Notes: generated from the letters alone by a model not told the origin. Positions 12,313-31,837 are shown, numbered from the stretch's first letter. The stretch is 64,000 nucleotides of DNA from Chondrosia reniformis (GCA_947172415.1 OX359199.1:3808001-3872000); one strand, 5' to 3'. Program-made: numbers and translations.

Positions 12313-15300
12313 CTATGAGTCAGAGAGATTAGTTTCTGATGTCGCAGAAGTGTCGTGTGTCCAGCCTGAGGTGGTCCACAGAGGAGTGGTGTAGTCCTGT
12401 TTTGGATAGTGCAGTGTTCCAACTAGTGTTGCTGCTTGGGGTAGAATGGGCCATGTATCCATTGGCTTATTCTGGCTGATGGCAGGCCATGCCTCCAAGT
12501 GCTGGTTACTGTAGGTTGCAGCTACATGAGATACCTGATGCAGGTCACCCATCTTCAGAGAAACAGGGTCTACCATCAAGTTATTTCTGCTACTTTCACT
12601 GGTTTCTTTAGGCACAAAGTCTTTCTTGTCACCATGCATGCCTTGTAGATCAACTACAGAAGTAGATTGTAGATCTACGTTTTGTGTGGAGGTCATTCCA
12701 TGGCTCCCATTTGACAATAGGGGCAAATTATGTTGCAGGAGGTTTTGAAGCCTACTCTTTGTTGACAAATAAAAATCCTTCTGGGATGTCAACTCTACAA
12801 TCTTCTTTTCCATATTTTTATTTTCCTCCTGAAGCTGAGCCAGCTCCTCCAGTAGAGCTGCAGCTATCAAAAAGCAAGTAACACATTAATAAACCAGTAA
12901 AGCATTCTGTACTTCTGTGAATATAATTGTATACAGTAACAGGTAGATAACATTCATCAAATGAATCTCCAACCTTTTAAGAGGGGTACACTTCACCTAG
13001 GAATATCTAATGCGTTTTACTGTCAAGGACCTATATGCTGACATAATTTAAAATCTAAGTAACAGCAAATGTCTAGTTTAGCAGCCATCTAATTTATTCC
13101 TTCTATTGAGAAGGTATACAGCCAATTGGTAGAGTAAAACATATCTATTAAACATAGGCTGCTTTAGATTTTACCAAATGAGTATACACTCATGTTGTTT
13201 AATATATCTGTAGTATGTTTAACTTTTAAAGGTCTGATCTTTTTTGTAATTGAAAGTGTAGCATATTAGACTACCAACTTGAAACATAATAGTAAAAGTA
13301 TACATTGCTCTAATAGATATGATCTTAATCACTCACTGACATCACATTTAAAAATAGGAAGTGCAAGGTCTACCGATTACAAGGATTACTCATTCTAGTA
13401 GCCTAGGAGGGAGACACAAATGAGATATTGGTGAGACAAAATTCCAGTGCTCGATGCCTCAGCACTGACTACAGAGGCCAATAATCCTGGCCTCTTATTG
13501 CTTCATTTGTCTATCCCTCTAAGAAATGCATGACGATCAAACATTTGTGACATGACTGTCTCTTGGAGGATTACCATTTGGCTGCAGTGAGCTATTTCTT
13601 GAAATAAACTCCATACTCTGTTCCCATTGTGCTTTTAACAAATCATCTAGAGTCTGTGGAGTAAATGTCTGAGTGCCATCAAAACCTCTGGGCTTTGATC
13701 TTGCTGATGCAGAGCTAGACACCCAAGTATAATGATAAAAGGTATGCAGGTATTTTAGGGTATATACATACACGCACAAGTGTAATCTCCGTCTAACTGA
13801 CACTGTTTTCCCATACATTTTTATAAGTATTTAAAGCATCGATCATTCATTTTCTTACATTACATTACTCTTACATCAGAGTGGTGGTTACTTCAGCATA
13901 AACGTTTTACAAGGCAAATTTAAGAGTCATTAATACTCACTAGAATATATTACCACCTCTATCCAAGTGGATTTAATTCTACTTGTTCTTGGGGAGTGGG
14001 TGGGTGTGATGAAACTACATCTCTTACTTTGTAGCAGATTAAAGTTTAAGCGTTCAGGTTTAATATCTAATTGTAGGTATGGTCTCATTTGCTGAGTGGT
14101 ATAAATGACCAACAATCACTACTTAAGAGGCAATAGGCTGGTAGCTCCTATATAGTCACTCCTTCCACCAGACTGACATCATGTGAATAGGAGGGGAACA
14201 ATTTTGTAATACCTACAGCCACCATGTGTGTATCTGTGGTCTCTAGACTTCACTCCCAGGATGCTGATATGAGAGTTCACCCCTACTGATTTCTAACAAC
14301 TGTGTTTTCAATAAGTATAATTTTGACATTGACAACCTTCTTTTAAAAGGCTATTACATATGTACCTACTAAACGTGATCTATACTGTAATTGGACTATA
14401 CAATAGACCAAATTACTAAGATAAGACTGCAATGAAATCTAATCACAATTGGAGTCAAATACACATACTCGAGCTAAACAAAATGTGTGTACGTCTTTAT
14501 GTCACTGTACACTCTAAGTGGGGTTGGCTGAAAAATGGCCGCCATATTCAATGTATTATCAATTAACACTTAATAAATCAACATTTCCAATATTTGCCTT
14601 TTTTTTCAAATGAACTAACGCTAATATGTTGGTAGATAAAAGTTCTAAATTGTCATTAATTTTTTTCGAACTAGGGGATAGGCCATCTAAGTTTGAAAGA
14701 GCTCTATAGAATTTAAAGCATGTTATTTAAAAAAATTGGTCTTTTCGGTTGCCATTTTATATAGTTTCAGCTGTATTCTCTTGACTGTGATGTTATTTCA
14801 ACTTATCAGTAAGAAAACTTCAGAACAAATTCAATCAAGTAATATTAACAGGAAAAGGCAGTAAAATAAAAACATTTAAAATTAAAATTAGAAGTAGGGA
14901 TTGCATGGATGGGAGGATACAACATATAGAAATTGCATACAGAAATTTAAATTACAGTACATATCCATCCATATGACTTCAGTGATTGGGCACACCATCC
15001 CTACTTTAGCTATCCATGGTGTGTCAAAACACAGAAGCGATGTGTATGGATAAGTAACTTAAGTATGCGACCCCTACAGGGTTAGACGAATCTCTCATGA
15101 TCACTGTCTCATTTAGATACTTTTTCCAGATGTGCTATTCATCGTTGCAACACTGGCCATCCCTACTTCTGACTTTATTTTTTCAATGTTTTATTTTAAT
15201 TAGACTTCAACTAAAGAGACTCCGCTTTACGAAGTTCATACATTGACCATTACAGGCATTAGAGCCTATTAAATTTTACATTAAACAGGGTGAAAAGTTA

Positions 15301-18300
15301 AATATCACAGGGCTGCGATGCAATATTTCACAGGTTCTGTTTACATTTCATAGCCCTGTGAAATTAAAACCTTAAATCACAGCCCTGTAAATACATATGT
15401 GTACATATGTACATTTACATATCCAAGTAGATCTAAACAAAAATTTCACCTTGTTTTGACAGCAGGGGTTTGCTTAGGGACAATCCCTGTTTTGTTTCTT
15501 GTCACACCAGACACCCCTCCTCTGCCTCTGAAGGATAAGCCTGGCTTCCCCTTACGTCCACTCCGAGCACCAGCTTCAGAAATAGAGGTTGTACAAGGTA
15601 GTTTTTCCTGTATGTCAAACAAAGTGGGTACGCACAGCTACACAATGAAGTCACTATTATCCTTTATTTTGTCCCATTAGAGGTTTTATCAAATTGTAAT
15701 ACAAGACATTTATGTGTGATAAATGTTTGTGTTGAAATATTTCCATGGTCTAAACCAACCCCACTTCTTTGTTTAAAAATATTTCATGGCTGGCCCAAAC
15801 CATGAACATTTCTCACACAAACTTTTACTCGTTCATTTGTTCGTGCAAATCTAAGAAAATTCCTAAATTACGTTATTATCTCCATTTTAATATCAGTATA
15901 CGTACATACAGTACATACATTCTACATTCTGAGTAAGAGAATTCATCTTTTTTATCCATACAGCAGTTTCATTTTAATATAAAGCCACTGCATGTATCCA
16001 TAAATGCACTTAAACATGACAAATACTATGCTGGTGTAAAGTGAACGAAGCATTGCCTGCTATGGAAAGTGAACGAAGCACTGCCCTGGTATGGAAAGTG
16101 AACTAACCATAGATTTAATCTTCTTCTTGAGGATAGGCTTTTCCTCCTTTCCAACACGAGCAGAGTCACCTGCTTGTGGTAATACTAAGTTTCCTTCATC
16201 TAACAAGGTAGACACACAAATCCAAATCAGGCAACAATATCCAGCATCATTATCATAATCAAACAGGAGGTGGATAGGTATGTACATCAAAGATCAATGG
16301 TACTGTCAGATATGGGTACGTACATGTAGACACAAGTCTGAGCTAGAATAAGCAGAAATGACAATGGGGACACTTCAGAACATACAAAGTCAGGTCCTAT
16401 GAAAGAAACTGGTAGGTCTATAAAATATTAGCAGCAAAAACTAATGTACAGAAACAATGTAGTATTTACATCATGAGTCAGCATTTATATCATAGAGGCA
16501 GCAATTTGAGATTAAATTATCATGTTATATTCCAATTACCAGACAGTGAAAGCTACTTCACACATCCTTGAATGTGGTATACTTTAGGAAATGTCTTCAT
16601 TCCTAAATGCTACACTACATATTTTACTCAAATTTATACATTCACTACTCACATTTACTAACTTCTACTTTTGGAAACTATTTACGTATGTACTGGTTTA
16701 AATGAAAACAGCCTCACGTACATATATAAGAATGTGAAAACTAATTCATGTGCCAAAGTGTGTCACGTTAATGCTTATTCTTACCCAAATGAACACTGCT
16801 AGATATTGAAGCCACCGAGGAAAGGGATGGAGAAAATGGCTGAGTGATAAAGGACTCGTCATCTTTTGACTTCAAGGTGGTGGCATCCATTAATTCATTA
16901 GTAGTGTCATTTCCTTTTACACTCAGCTCACTCTCTGTTTCACTACTCTCAGAGGTACTACTGTTGGAGCTACTGCTGTCCTTTTTCACAGGATCAAGGA
17001 ATGAATCTGTCTCCTCAACTCCACCAGACTTCACTGAAACACTTTCACCTTCAGAGGGTTTCATTGGAAGTACTTGGGACTCTTCTATGATTGGAGGGCT
17101 CTTTTGAACTTCTGCTTGCTTGTCCAGGGCATGAATTGGCAAAGATCCTATCTCAGAAGTGTCACTGCACTCACTTGAAGAAGAAAGCTTTCTCCTCTTT
17201 GCTCTGCGTTTTATGTTGGTAGGTTTAACTTCCTGAGGCTCTACTTTTAAGGGTGGAAAGTCAGAGGTTGGTTTCACAGGAGTGCCACTTGATACAGCAG
17301 ACGGTGAGTCGACAGACAGAGAGTGGGCTCTAACAATACCATCTCCGGTTGCTCTCTTGTCGGATCCTTTTCTTTTCCCCAACTGCAAGCAGTAATCAAC
17401 ATAACAAATTTATAATAATCTTTAACTGGTAATTCACTCCAAAATGTCAGTCAGCAAGCCCTGCAAGTCCCCAATATAACCACCATGTATAAATATTGTG
17501 TAAGGGGATCACCATTGTACAGTTACCATTAAAACTTGTCTACAGGACGATCAATACATACAAGCTGCACTGTGCTATAAGTAAGGCTTTACTGTTACTT
17601 TACAGTCTACTTAGTAGCTATAGAAATCTTACCACTAGCTTCTTCTTAAAGTGAGTTTCACAATATCCACAGTAGATAATGCAAGAGTTATCTCTTGGGT
17701 CAACTTCTTCACACAATAAACCAACTTTCTGTCCACTGATATCAACAAACACAGAAAAATGATAACCCACATGTGCATATGAAACAAAATCTTACCAGGT
17801 CACATGGAAACTAAGTCTACAACTCTGTTTGTGGCATGTCATACAAGCCCCATAGCCAGAGCTTGATTCATTTCCTTTTTCCTCACACACATAGCATGTC
17901 TACATACAAACAATGTTGATTTAGTAAAGTAGTGACTCAATTACTTCTAAGTTGTACAATCAACAGGATCATACCTTAGTAACAATTGTACGGTCTAGCA
18001 ACTACTGTCAATTTAACACCTCAGGATACCCATGAAATTGCTCCCCCCAGCCATTTCGGGAATTACCTCATTCATCTCCCTGGGGGCGTTTCTTGAAAGA
18101 GACAAAATCATGTCCCATGTATGTTCTCCATGGTCCCAGTGCTTCATTCCATGGAGTCTTGTGATATCCACTTCATTTACCACTACACCATCACCTTACC
18201 AAACCATCTTTATAAAGCCCAATGGGTAGTAATTTTAGTAAGTGTGAAATTGACAGTAGTTGACCCCCTACTACTCTTTGCCTACAAGATGATGAGGTAC

Positions 18301-19236
18301 GTACTAGGGCTAGACTGGAACAAAGCCAGCTACTACAAAAGCATGTGATAGATCACAGCTAGCCATTATATAGTACTAGTTCCTAACCTTAGATAATCTC
18401 TCCCTTGGTATTTTTGTTGTCAGTATTGGTTCCATAGTAGTTGTATCTTCAAAGACGACTTCGGGTATGTAGAGTGCACAAACCACATGGGCCCATCCAC
18501 CTTTATCAGTTCTCTTGTATGCGCCTTCCCTGTTTGGACACAACTCACATTTCTGTAACAAAATGGAGTGCAAATGGTTTATACATTAATAGGACTTCGG
18601 TCCCTAAGTAAACATAAGACTTTGGTCAGCTTAAAATATTATTTTCCAGTGATCATTCGTTTCTCCATCATAGCCTTGGCATAGGCTTTGTGAATTTAAC
18701 TTTCTTATTTCAAATATGCTAATACAGTTAAATTAGATTCAGTAAATGATTTGAGTCACTAAACGACCACAAAGTAGGAATAGAAGTGTAAAATAGGCAC
18801 ATTGTGATCATCAATTTATCAATATCCAATTCATTTCGTGCAGTCACATAACAGTTAAGTTACTTACTACTTTGGCTGTTCTCTCTTGCGAGGTACATTT
18901 CGTACAATACCAATACCCAGAGCTTGGCAAGTTCACTATTCCGTAACATGCTGAACGGCAAAGGTTGGCATTTATCAGACAATAATAACCATGAAAGGTT
19001 TTCCTAAGCGTATGCCAGTGAAGACTAAAGACTATTTGAGCGTGATCTAGAAGCCTGAAGCTGTAAGGAGGTTGGCATGTTAAACTAATGAGGAATAAAA
19101 TGGCTACACCACGGGATCATCTGGAAAACTGACCTTGATGAACCGTCACCTTACATCCATGTCCCGAGCATGAGACTAGTCCATTTCCGAGATCTGACTT
19201 GGTCCCTAGACACACACAGCAAGGTACATCTCCCAT
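12313..19236 (-). CDS. MLLT10: AF10/AF17 family chromatin reader (PZP module plus OM-LZ)
   Basis: Ten exons join with consistent phases: 19236-19134, 18950-18868, 18552-18388, 17899-17796, 17735-17633, 17382-16785, 16199-16108, 15607-15450, 13714-13575 and 12863-12313. They give 698 residues. Residues 6-186 form a PHD finger, zinc knuckle and extended PHD module; [20 protein letters not shown] is the AF10/AF17/BRPF signature. The middle is Ser-rich and basic. The segment [17 protein letters not shown] and a leucine zipper at about 516-555 ([20 protein letters not shown]) match the octapeptide-motif/leucine-zipper that recruits DOT1L. The family reads histone H3 and supports H3K79 methylation. 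MLLT10 and MLLT6 arose by vertebrate duplication, so the symbol means the family ancestor. It is shorter than human AF10, mostly in the middle. An additional small exon cannot be excluded. Confidence 0.93.
14518..15190. mobile_element. Foldback MITE, family A, copy 2, in an AF10 intron
   Basis: It begins near TTGGCTGAAAAATGGCCGCC and contains GAACTAACGCTAATATG, GAAGTAGGGATTG and CATCCCTACTTTAGC. It ends near CCATCCCTACTTCTGAC. The same blocks recur in reverse order and orientation at 28700-29415 and in the interrupted copy at 34542-37175. It is non-coding. Confidence 0.7.
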
Positions 19237-19404
19237 CTTAAAGACTGAAAGAGTGCTGAATAAAAAACAAGGTTGATCCTTTATACGCCCAGAGCGATTA
19301 GGCCTACTTAGGGTATTTCCCTAATAGGGTCGCAACTTTTCTATAAAGGGCTGCGGTTTGTTGATCGTCAGCGGTTTTGTGCAGATAAGATACAGTAGTA
19401 AGAA
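19237..19404. promoter_or_regulatory. Bidirectional promoter interval
   Basis: 168 bases separate the divergent start codons of the AF10 homologue (minus) and the LU-domain gene (plus), so both 5' leaders and core promoters must share it. No TATA box is clear; the segment has several CpG dinucleotides, unlike the flanks. Confidence 0.6.
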
Positions 19405-20521
19405 ATGCTTCGCTTAACCATATTTTATGCAATCACACTTTGTAAGTTACAAATGCGTTTTTATCATACTAAAGTCGCTATATGAGCTACGCTTAATGCA
19501 TTTATAGTTGCTGCATCAACAGCGTTATTGTGTCGCTGTGGGGTCGAATCAGGAGGAAAGTTTCAGCCTTGCAACGGGACAACAGAGTGTAACATAACTG
19601 CTACTGTTGGTTCCTGTTATTATAAAGAAAATATGACAGGGACTTCCAGGACGAGATTTGGTTGTGATCAATCGAACGATAGCTGTAACAATGCATCAAA
19701 CGATTACTGCTGCAAAACAGACCTGTGCAACGAGCGAAGACGACCAGGTATATACACGAGCACAAATTTGCCACTACAATAGCTTTCGTGTGGTATGTTG
19801 CATTTTCAAGTGAACATATACGTACACGACCTATTTACTTGCCTACTTCGCAGAGGAAACTGACGTTCCGCTGATTCTCGACAGCATGTGTTTGTGCTAT
19901 GGAAACAATAAATGCTCTGACGGAATCTGTTTTAAAGCACCGGAACATGACTGCTATGCGTCACTCATATTCAAGGGTAATAAAACGCAGTTCAAAGCTG
20001 GCTGTGCCGTAAAATCATGCATAGAATTAAGAAAATCAAGAAGGGTGAAAGTATGCTGCAGATTTTCCTACTGTAACGCCATGTATCCCGAGTCAACACT
20101 TCAGTCTCTAGCAAAAGCGTCAAGAAATAACGCAACACTTACTATGGATCAATTCAATAGTAATGACATATACAGGCATATATATATATATATATATATA
20201 CAGTGCAAGTTACAATATACTATATATATATATGACATTGTATAGTATATTGTTTTGTTAGGCTGCTAATTACGTATAATTAACTGTTATATACATACAG
20301 GAACGAGAGCTACCAAAAAACAAGTGGTCACAGAGGAAGTAAGCCCAACAAATCACAGATTGCAAATTATAAATATCACCAAGACTACTACCGATTACAA
20401 CCCTATCTTTTCATCCAAGAGCAGTCCTTCCAGCAGTGCAATTATGCCAAGCAGACTCCCATTAATCCTTTCAGCTGTCTCTACATTCTTTAGCTTGCTT
20501 TTCAGCTTTAACATGTTTTAA
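19405..20521 (+). CDS. Secretory protein with two LU/activin-receptor-like domains and a GPI-type tail
   Basis: Four exons (19405-19441, 19508-19747, 19854-20159, 20301-20521) join in phase to give 267 residues. Residues 1-18 are a signal peptide (MLRLTIFYAITL...). Domain 1 (about 21-87) runs from CRCG to CCKTDLCN. Domain 2 (about 105-167) runs from CLCYG to CCRFSYCN. The CxC opening and the final CC-x4/5-CN are hallmarks of the Ly6/uPAR and activin/TGF-beta receptor ectodomain fold. A Ser/Thr-rich linker leads to a hydrophobic C-terminus (LPLILSAVSTFFSLLFSF) with no cytoplasmic residues, typical of a GPI-anchor signal. There is no kinase domain. It could be a decoy or co-receptor, but that is inference. 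Several NxT/NxS sites suggest glycosylation. It is head-to-head with the AF10 homologue. Confidence 0.85.
20162..20235. repeat. (TA)n microsatellite in the last intron of the LU-domain gene
   Basis: Runs of ATATATATATATATAT flank CAGTGCAAGTTACAATATAC. It is simple intronic sequence next to the exon 3 donor at 20160. Confidence 0.8.
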
Positions 20522-21888
20522 ACATGCATTTTTGCTTTCTTTAATTTTCAATTTTTCATTTCTTCAATTTCCTTATGTGTGATTTTAATGAATACACGAT
20601 TGTAGTCTTTTTAGCAAAAAGAACAGTAGCTTCCAGTTTACATAAATGCGTACATACGAAAACATTACATATGATTATGCAATCAAACTACCACTACCTT
20701 TTTGAGTTCAATTTTAGTACTTTTAAGTAACTCACCTGTCAAAATCATTCATAGAACTATTCATTATAATAAACATGTTCATTTACATCAACTTTCAACT
20801 TAATATTGCAACACAGGACTTTACATGTACAGGTCTCCATTCAATTATTAATTCCAAATATGAAATACTACTGTCTGTGGAAAACTTCAGGTTTTTATGA
20901 TGTTAACATTAATTAAGGATGTTTAACAGAACTGAGTAGATAGCAACACTTAATTAAGGGTCACTATCCCTTTGTTTATACATATAAAAAGCATACAGCT
21001 ACTATACATTACAGCTGCTACACACACTACAGCTACCAAACTCCCTACCTCTATCACAATGCAGCTACTACACGTATTACAACTATTACACACACTACAG
21101 CTACTCTGCATACAACAGCTACTACATACTAGTAACTACTAATTGGTAAATTAGTGGTTTGCACATTTCCATTATCCTAACCTGTCTATTCTTGCCCATG
21201 CAAATAAGGACCCACAATTGTTGAACATCAGTCTGTAGTTAGTACCCATATAGTGTGCCCAGAGTCACTCAGACTTTATTAAGTTGGGATCAGACTGCTA
21301 ATCTCTTACCTCATATAGTTATATTGGTTCACTGTATCAATATATTCTTAGTGCAGGGGCCAAGCAGGAAGCAGTTTCAGAATTGTTTTTTGTTTTCCAA
21401 AACTAACTAAACCACAACATTTTTTGCCTAGCATGCAGAGAAGAAGGATGTCAAAACAGTACTCCCTCTTAACCACAGGAATCCATGGAAAGCAAATAAT
21501 AAATTGTACCACCCCTGGCTGCATGTTTAGCATCTACTACCTCAGGTGGCCTCAGTGCAAGATCTTAGCAACACACCATGCAGTCAACCTCTGTGTGATG
21601 GACACACCTTGCAGTCAACCTCTGTGTGATGGACACACCATGCAGTCAACCTCTATAATGGACATACCATGCAGTCAACCTCTATAATGGACATACCATG
21701 CAGTCAACCTCTCTATAATGGACACACCATGCAGTCAACCTCTCTGCGATAGACACACTAGTCAGTATGCCTCTCTTGTGGGTCTAGTAATAGCAATAAT
21801 GACAAATGAAGCTAGAAGTACTGTAAATAAGCATATAAGTAATTGTCTACAACAAGCAGTTCTATCTAGTATATTGTCTTCCCTTAAT
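20522..21888. other. Intergenic region with two tandem repeat tracts
   Basis: This is the convergent 3' flank of the LU-domain gene and PSMD11. It has imperfect CAGCTACTACACACA-type repeats at about 20998-21130 and a minisatellite at 21578-21755. No gene is seen. Confidence 0.5.
21578..21755. repeat. Minisatellite, about 28-32-bp unit
   Basis: About six units contain CATGCAGTCAACCTCT followed by GTGTGATGGACACAC or ATAATGGACATAC. Open frames across it are only repeat translations. Confidence 0.85.
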
Positions 21889-28447
<6,559 letters not shown>

Positions 28448-28699
28448 TTTCGTTGATGACGTTTTACAGCGATGCAGTTGCCATTTTTATTCTTAAGCTA
28501 TGGTTACATCATAAAAAAATTGCGCAACCCCAATGTAACCCTTGTAAATTTGTATGGAAGGTCCTGCAAATTTAAAGGTATTAGTGTACGTATATCATTG
28601 TCAAGCTTAACCAAACAAGTAATCAGGAAACCACATAGGTAAATTAAATTATACTCTAACATAATTCATAATTGATTGAATTATAAAGCATTTACAAAA

Positions 28700-29415
28700 A
28701 AGATGTTAGAAGCACTGTTAAGTAATTTAACCTGTGTTTGGGTGCACCATTCCTACTTCAGCTTGGTGCGCCCAACCACAGAAGTGTATGGTTAAGTTAC
28801 TTAAATTTTCGTATATATGCAACTTCTGTATGATTAGCTTTATCAAATATCGGTGTCTTGTTTCGTTACTTTTTGCAGATGTATTAGTGAACACTACAAT
28901 TCCTACTTCTAACATCATTTTCGTAAATGTTTTTTATTTACTGGTATTCCCCTTTTTTATTAGTTGCTTTATTAAAATCTCAAAATAACATCTTAGACAA
29001 GAGAAATATGCCGAAACTATGATCTCTAATTAAAAAATGGAGTCCGAGAACACCACAATTTTTGCTTTTCACAATAAACATGCTTCTTGTAGAGCGCATT
29101 CAGATTTAAGGCTGTCTAGTCCCTAGTTTGGAAATATTTATGACGATTTATAACTTGCATAAGTTCGCATATTAGCGCTAGTCTATTCAATAAAAGAAAA
29201 AAAATGAATTTTGGAAATGGATCTATACCTGGTTAGCCGATTTTTGATCGCTGTAGAGCATGTAGAGCGTCGAAACATGTTTTGACATTTAGGAAATCGT
29301 GTATTAATGGCTGCAAACAACCGAATATAACCGAAAATCACTTCGTTGGTCATTTATGAGGTGTTACTTGCTAATACATTGGATAGGCGGCCATGTTTTT
29401 CGGCCATTCCTACTT
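28700..29415. mobile_element. Foldback MITE, family A, copy 3
   Basis: It contains GTGTTTGGGTGCACCATTCC facing GGTGCGCCCAACCACAG, then ACTTTTTGCAGATGTATTAG, ACATGCTTCTTGTAGAGCGC, GCATATTAGCGCTAGTCTAT and, at the end, GGCGGCCATGTTTTTCGGCC. The interrupted copy at 34542-37175 is very similar, and the copy at 14518 is in the opposite orientation. It lies just upstream of PSMD11. Confidence 0.75.
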
Positions 29416-30035
29416 AGAGAGTTAGTAATCCCGTACTCTTGTATAATCCTTTAAGTTTAGTGTAAAAAACATATTGTGTACTTAATACACATGCATCCAA
29501 TTTATATACTGTCTTTATTATAACTCAATTGATATATAATGTTTATGGTTAACTGATAAGTGCAGTGATGTCCACTAAACGAACCTTTGCATTATGGATA
29601 AAAACACCTTGCTAATGTACCTATTTACATGCCAATTAAGGTCTCACAATATGGCCTTTTCTAAGGTCTTTTAGATGTAGCATATAAGAAAATGGTAGAT
29701 TATTCATATTATAGATTTCCATTAGCAGTCACTGTATAGAAGACCCCCAGGGTTGAAACACCTGACTAAAGTTTTACAACAAACCAATGCTCAAAAAGTC
29801 GAAGTATAAATCATCCAAAAGATAAGTTTGACACAGTAATAAGGAATCCTTATTTTATTATAGATTTCTATTAATTGTACTAATCAAATTAACCAACTGG
29901 GCATTCTCCTATATACATCATGTAATACATTCACTTCCATGGATATTTCCAACTACACATAAGTACAGTATAATTATATACATTCTGATAGGCTTATTTG
30001 TTGCAATCATGATGATATATATTTATATATATATG

Positions 30036-30116
30036 AAGTTTATTGAGCAACAGCAACATTAAATCTTTGGAGTAGAACATTCCAAAGATTTAATGTTGCT
30101 GTTGCTCAATAAACTT
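30036..30116. repeat. Perfect 36-bp stem hairpin
   Basis: The arm at 30036-30071 (AAGTTTATTGAGCAACAGCA...) is exactly complementary to 30081-30116, with a 9-base loop. It is the size of a minimal foldback element, and no coding role is seen. Confidence 0.9.
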
Positions 30117-31569
30117 TAACATTCTGTTATATACTAAATATTGCCAATCTACCAAATCAAATAGAAGCCAAACATTCTTGTATATATTGTTGAGTAGTCA
30201 TAAGTCATATCAACAGACATACATAAGCAGCTATAGGATTCCTCTCCATTAATTCCCTCTGCCTTGTTTCCTATAGTATAATTAATGATATACAGTCTTT
30301 TAACATGTACAGTCATGGTTTTCAATACACAAAACAACTTGCGGTGTATATATGCATATATACTCCGTTGCCGGGGCAACCGCCTGTGTTTAAAGTTCGT
30401 AACCATGATATTACAGGATTTAAGAAGCTATATACTGCATGGGCTTCTTATACATCCTGTTATATCCCTGCCCAAATATGGTAAACTAAGACATTTCTAC
30501 TTGGGGGTGGACAATTCTCCTTAAATTTAGGACAGTTGGAGTAGTCAGGGCAAGACTATTCTATGAATTCGAAGTCATCAGTATTTAAGCTAAACCAACC
30601 AGACACTAGATGAGCCATCCTGAAAGTCCAGCCAAAATAATGATAAGAAGAGTATATATCACTCATACCACGGAACGTGCCCTCGTGACTCGTACGTATA
30701 AAACCCATATACACCTCAGCACCGTGGTATAACTAATACATGTATACTGCAATCTGTTCGAAGAACTCTCTACTAAACACTGTAAAAATGTAGTGACAAT
30801 ATTTACACCAAATATGGTGGTAATAGCCACAGTCATAATATCCATCCCAGTGGAAATATGTTGGTGAATATTACCACCAACATTAAAATACATGGGGTGT
30901 CAAAGGATCTCAAGAGATATAAAGGAAAAGGTCACCCAAAGCAGACATAATGACTATATACATGCAGTTAAAACCTTGTTGTTGCTTGGGGTGTGTACAT
31001 GTAGGTCGCAGTTTATGACACTTTTGTATGGCTGTTAGTAAGTTAAACATGAACATTTGAAACGTATATAGAAAGAAAGTGCAATCTTCCTAGAACATTT
31101 GGACACAAAGAGTCCTTAGCAAGTATATTACAAACACAGTTTATTTAAAATTTCGGATTACACAAACTAGCCCAAGCAGTATATTGGCTTTGACTGAGTT
31201 ATTTTACGTAAAAACATGGCTATGGCAAAGAAAGACTTCAAATAAAGTTCATATTCCGTACAAGAACTTAAAAGAACGTCAATCGAAGGTGCAAACACGA
31301 TCAAGTTTAATATTCTACAATTAAAAGCTAAAGGACTTGTTTAGTTGGGATGCAATGATTTTGAGTTATATACTGGTTGTCTTGGTTCACTGAAAAAGCC
31401 AACCCAACTTAGAACACTGACAGTTTTGTGGGTCTAAACCTTGCCTTTACAGGCACATCTATATTATATAGATTATTTAGATTAGAGTATGTTATGATGA
31501 TGAGTATGTTATGTTCCACATAACTTGTGACCTACATGGAAAGTTATGTTTCAAATGACTAAGTAATAT

Positions 31570-31721
31570 TAAAAGGATTTAGCGAGGTAGCTGAACCATT
31601 GGAAGATGGTTTCCTATTGGAACTACGTACTCTATGCGAAGCTTGCCTTAACAAATATCCTTGTTCATTTGATGTAGATTTGTGCAGGAGCATCTTGTAC
31701 AAGCTGAATATTGGCAGGTTT
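31570..31721 (+). CDS. Exon-like fragment, unidentified
   Basis: After GGATTTAG an open phase-2 frame reads EVAEPLEDGFLLELRTLCEA and continues CLNKYPCSFDVDLCRSILYKLNIG to an AGGTTTCC donor-like site. Helical periodicity and the LRTLCEACLNKYP.S segment faintly recall the C-terminal helical part of SET-domain (Rubisco-LSMT-like) methyltransferases. I cannot confirm that, and no neighbouring exons were found. It may be a pseudogene fragment. Confidence 0.25.
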
Positions 31722-31795
31722 CCTTTAATCTGGCTAAATACAGGGAAGATTGTATCTTCTTGCCAGACATCAACAATGAAAATATGTGTGATATC

Positions 31796-31837
31796 ATAGA
31801 TTATATATACTTACGTACGTAAGTATATATAATCTAT
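31796..31837. repeat. Perfect 42-bp palindrome
   Basis: Each 21-base half (ATAGATTATATATACTTACGT) is exactly complementary to the other, with no spacer, centred on ACGTACGT. It could extrude as a cruciform. Confidence 0.95.

Noticed and set aside
13930-14115. Possible extra AF10 exon on the minus strand
   Set aside because: Exons 15607-15450 and 13714-13575 already join in phase (AG|C), and the segment shows no AF10-like sequence.
15399-15680. Plus-strand frame of 93 codons
   Set aside because: It is antisense to AF10 exon 15607-15450, which fits in phase with both neighbours.
16844-17107. Plus-strand Ser/Leu-rich frame
   Set aside because: It is the complement of the large Ser-rich AF10 exon.
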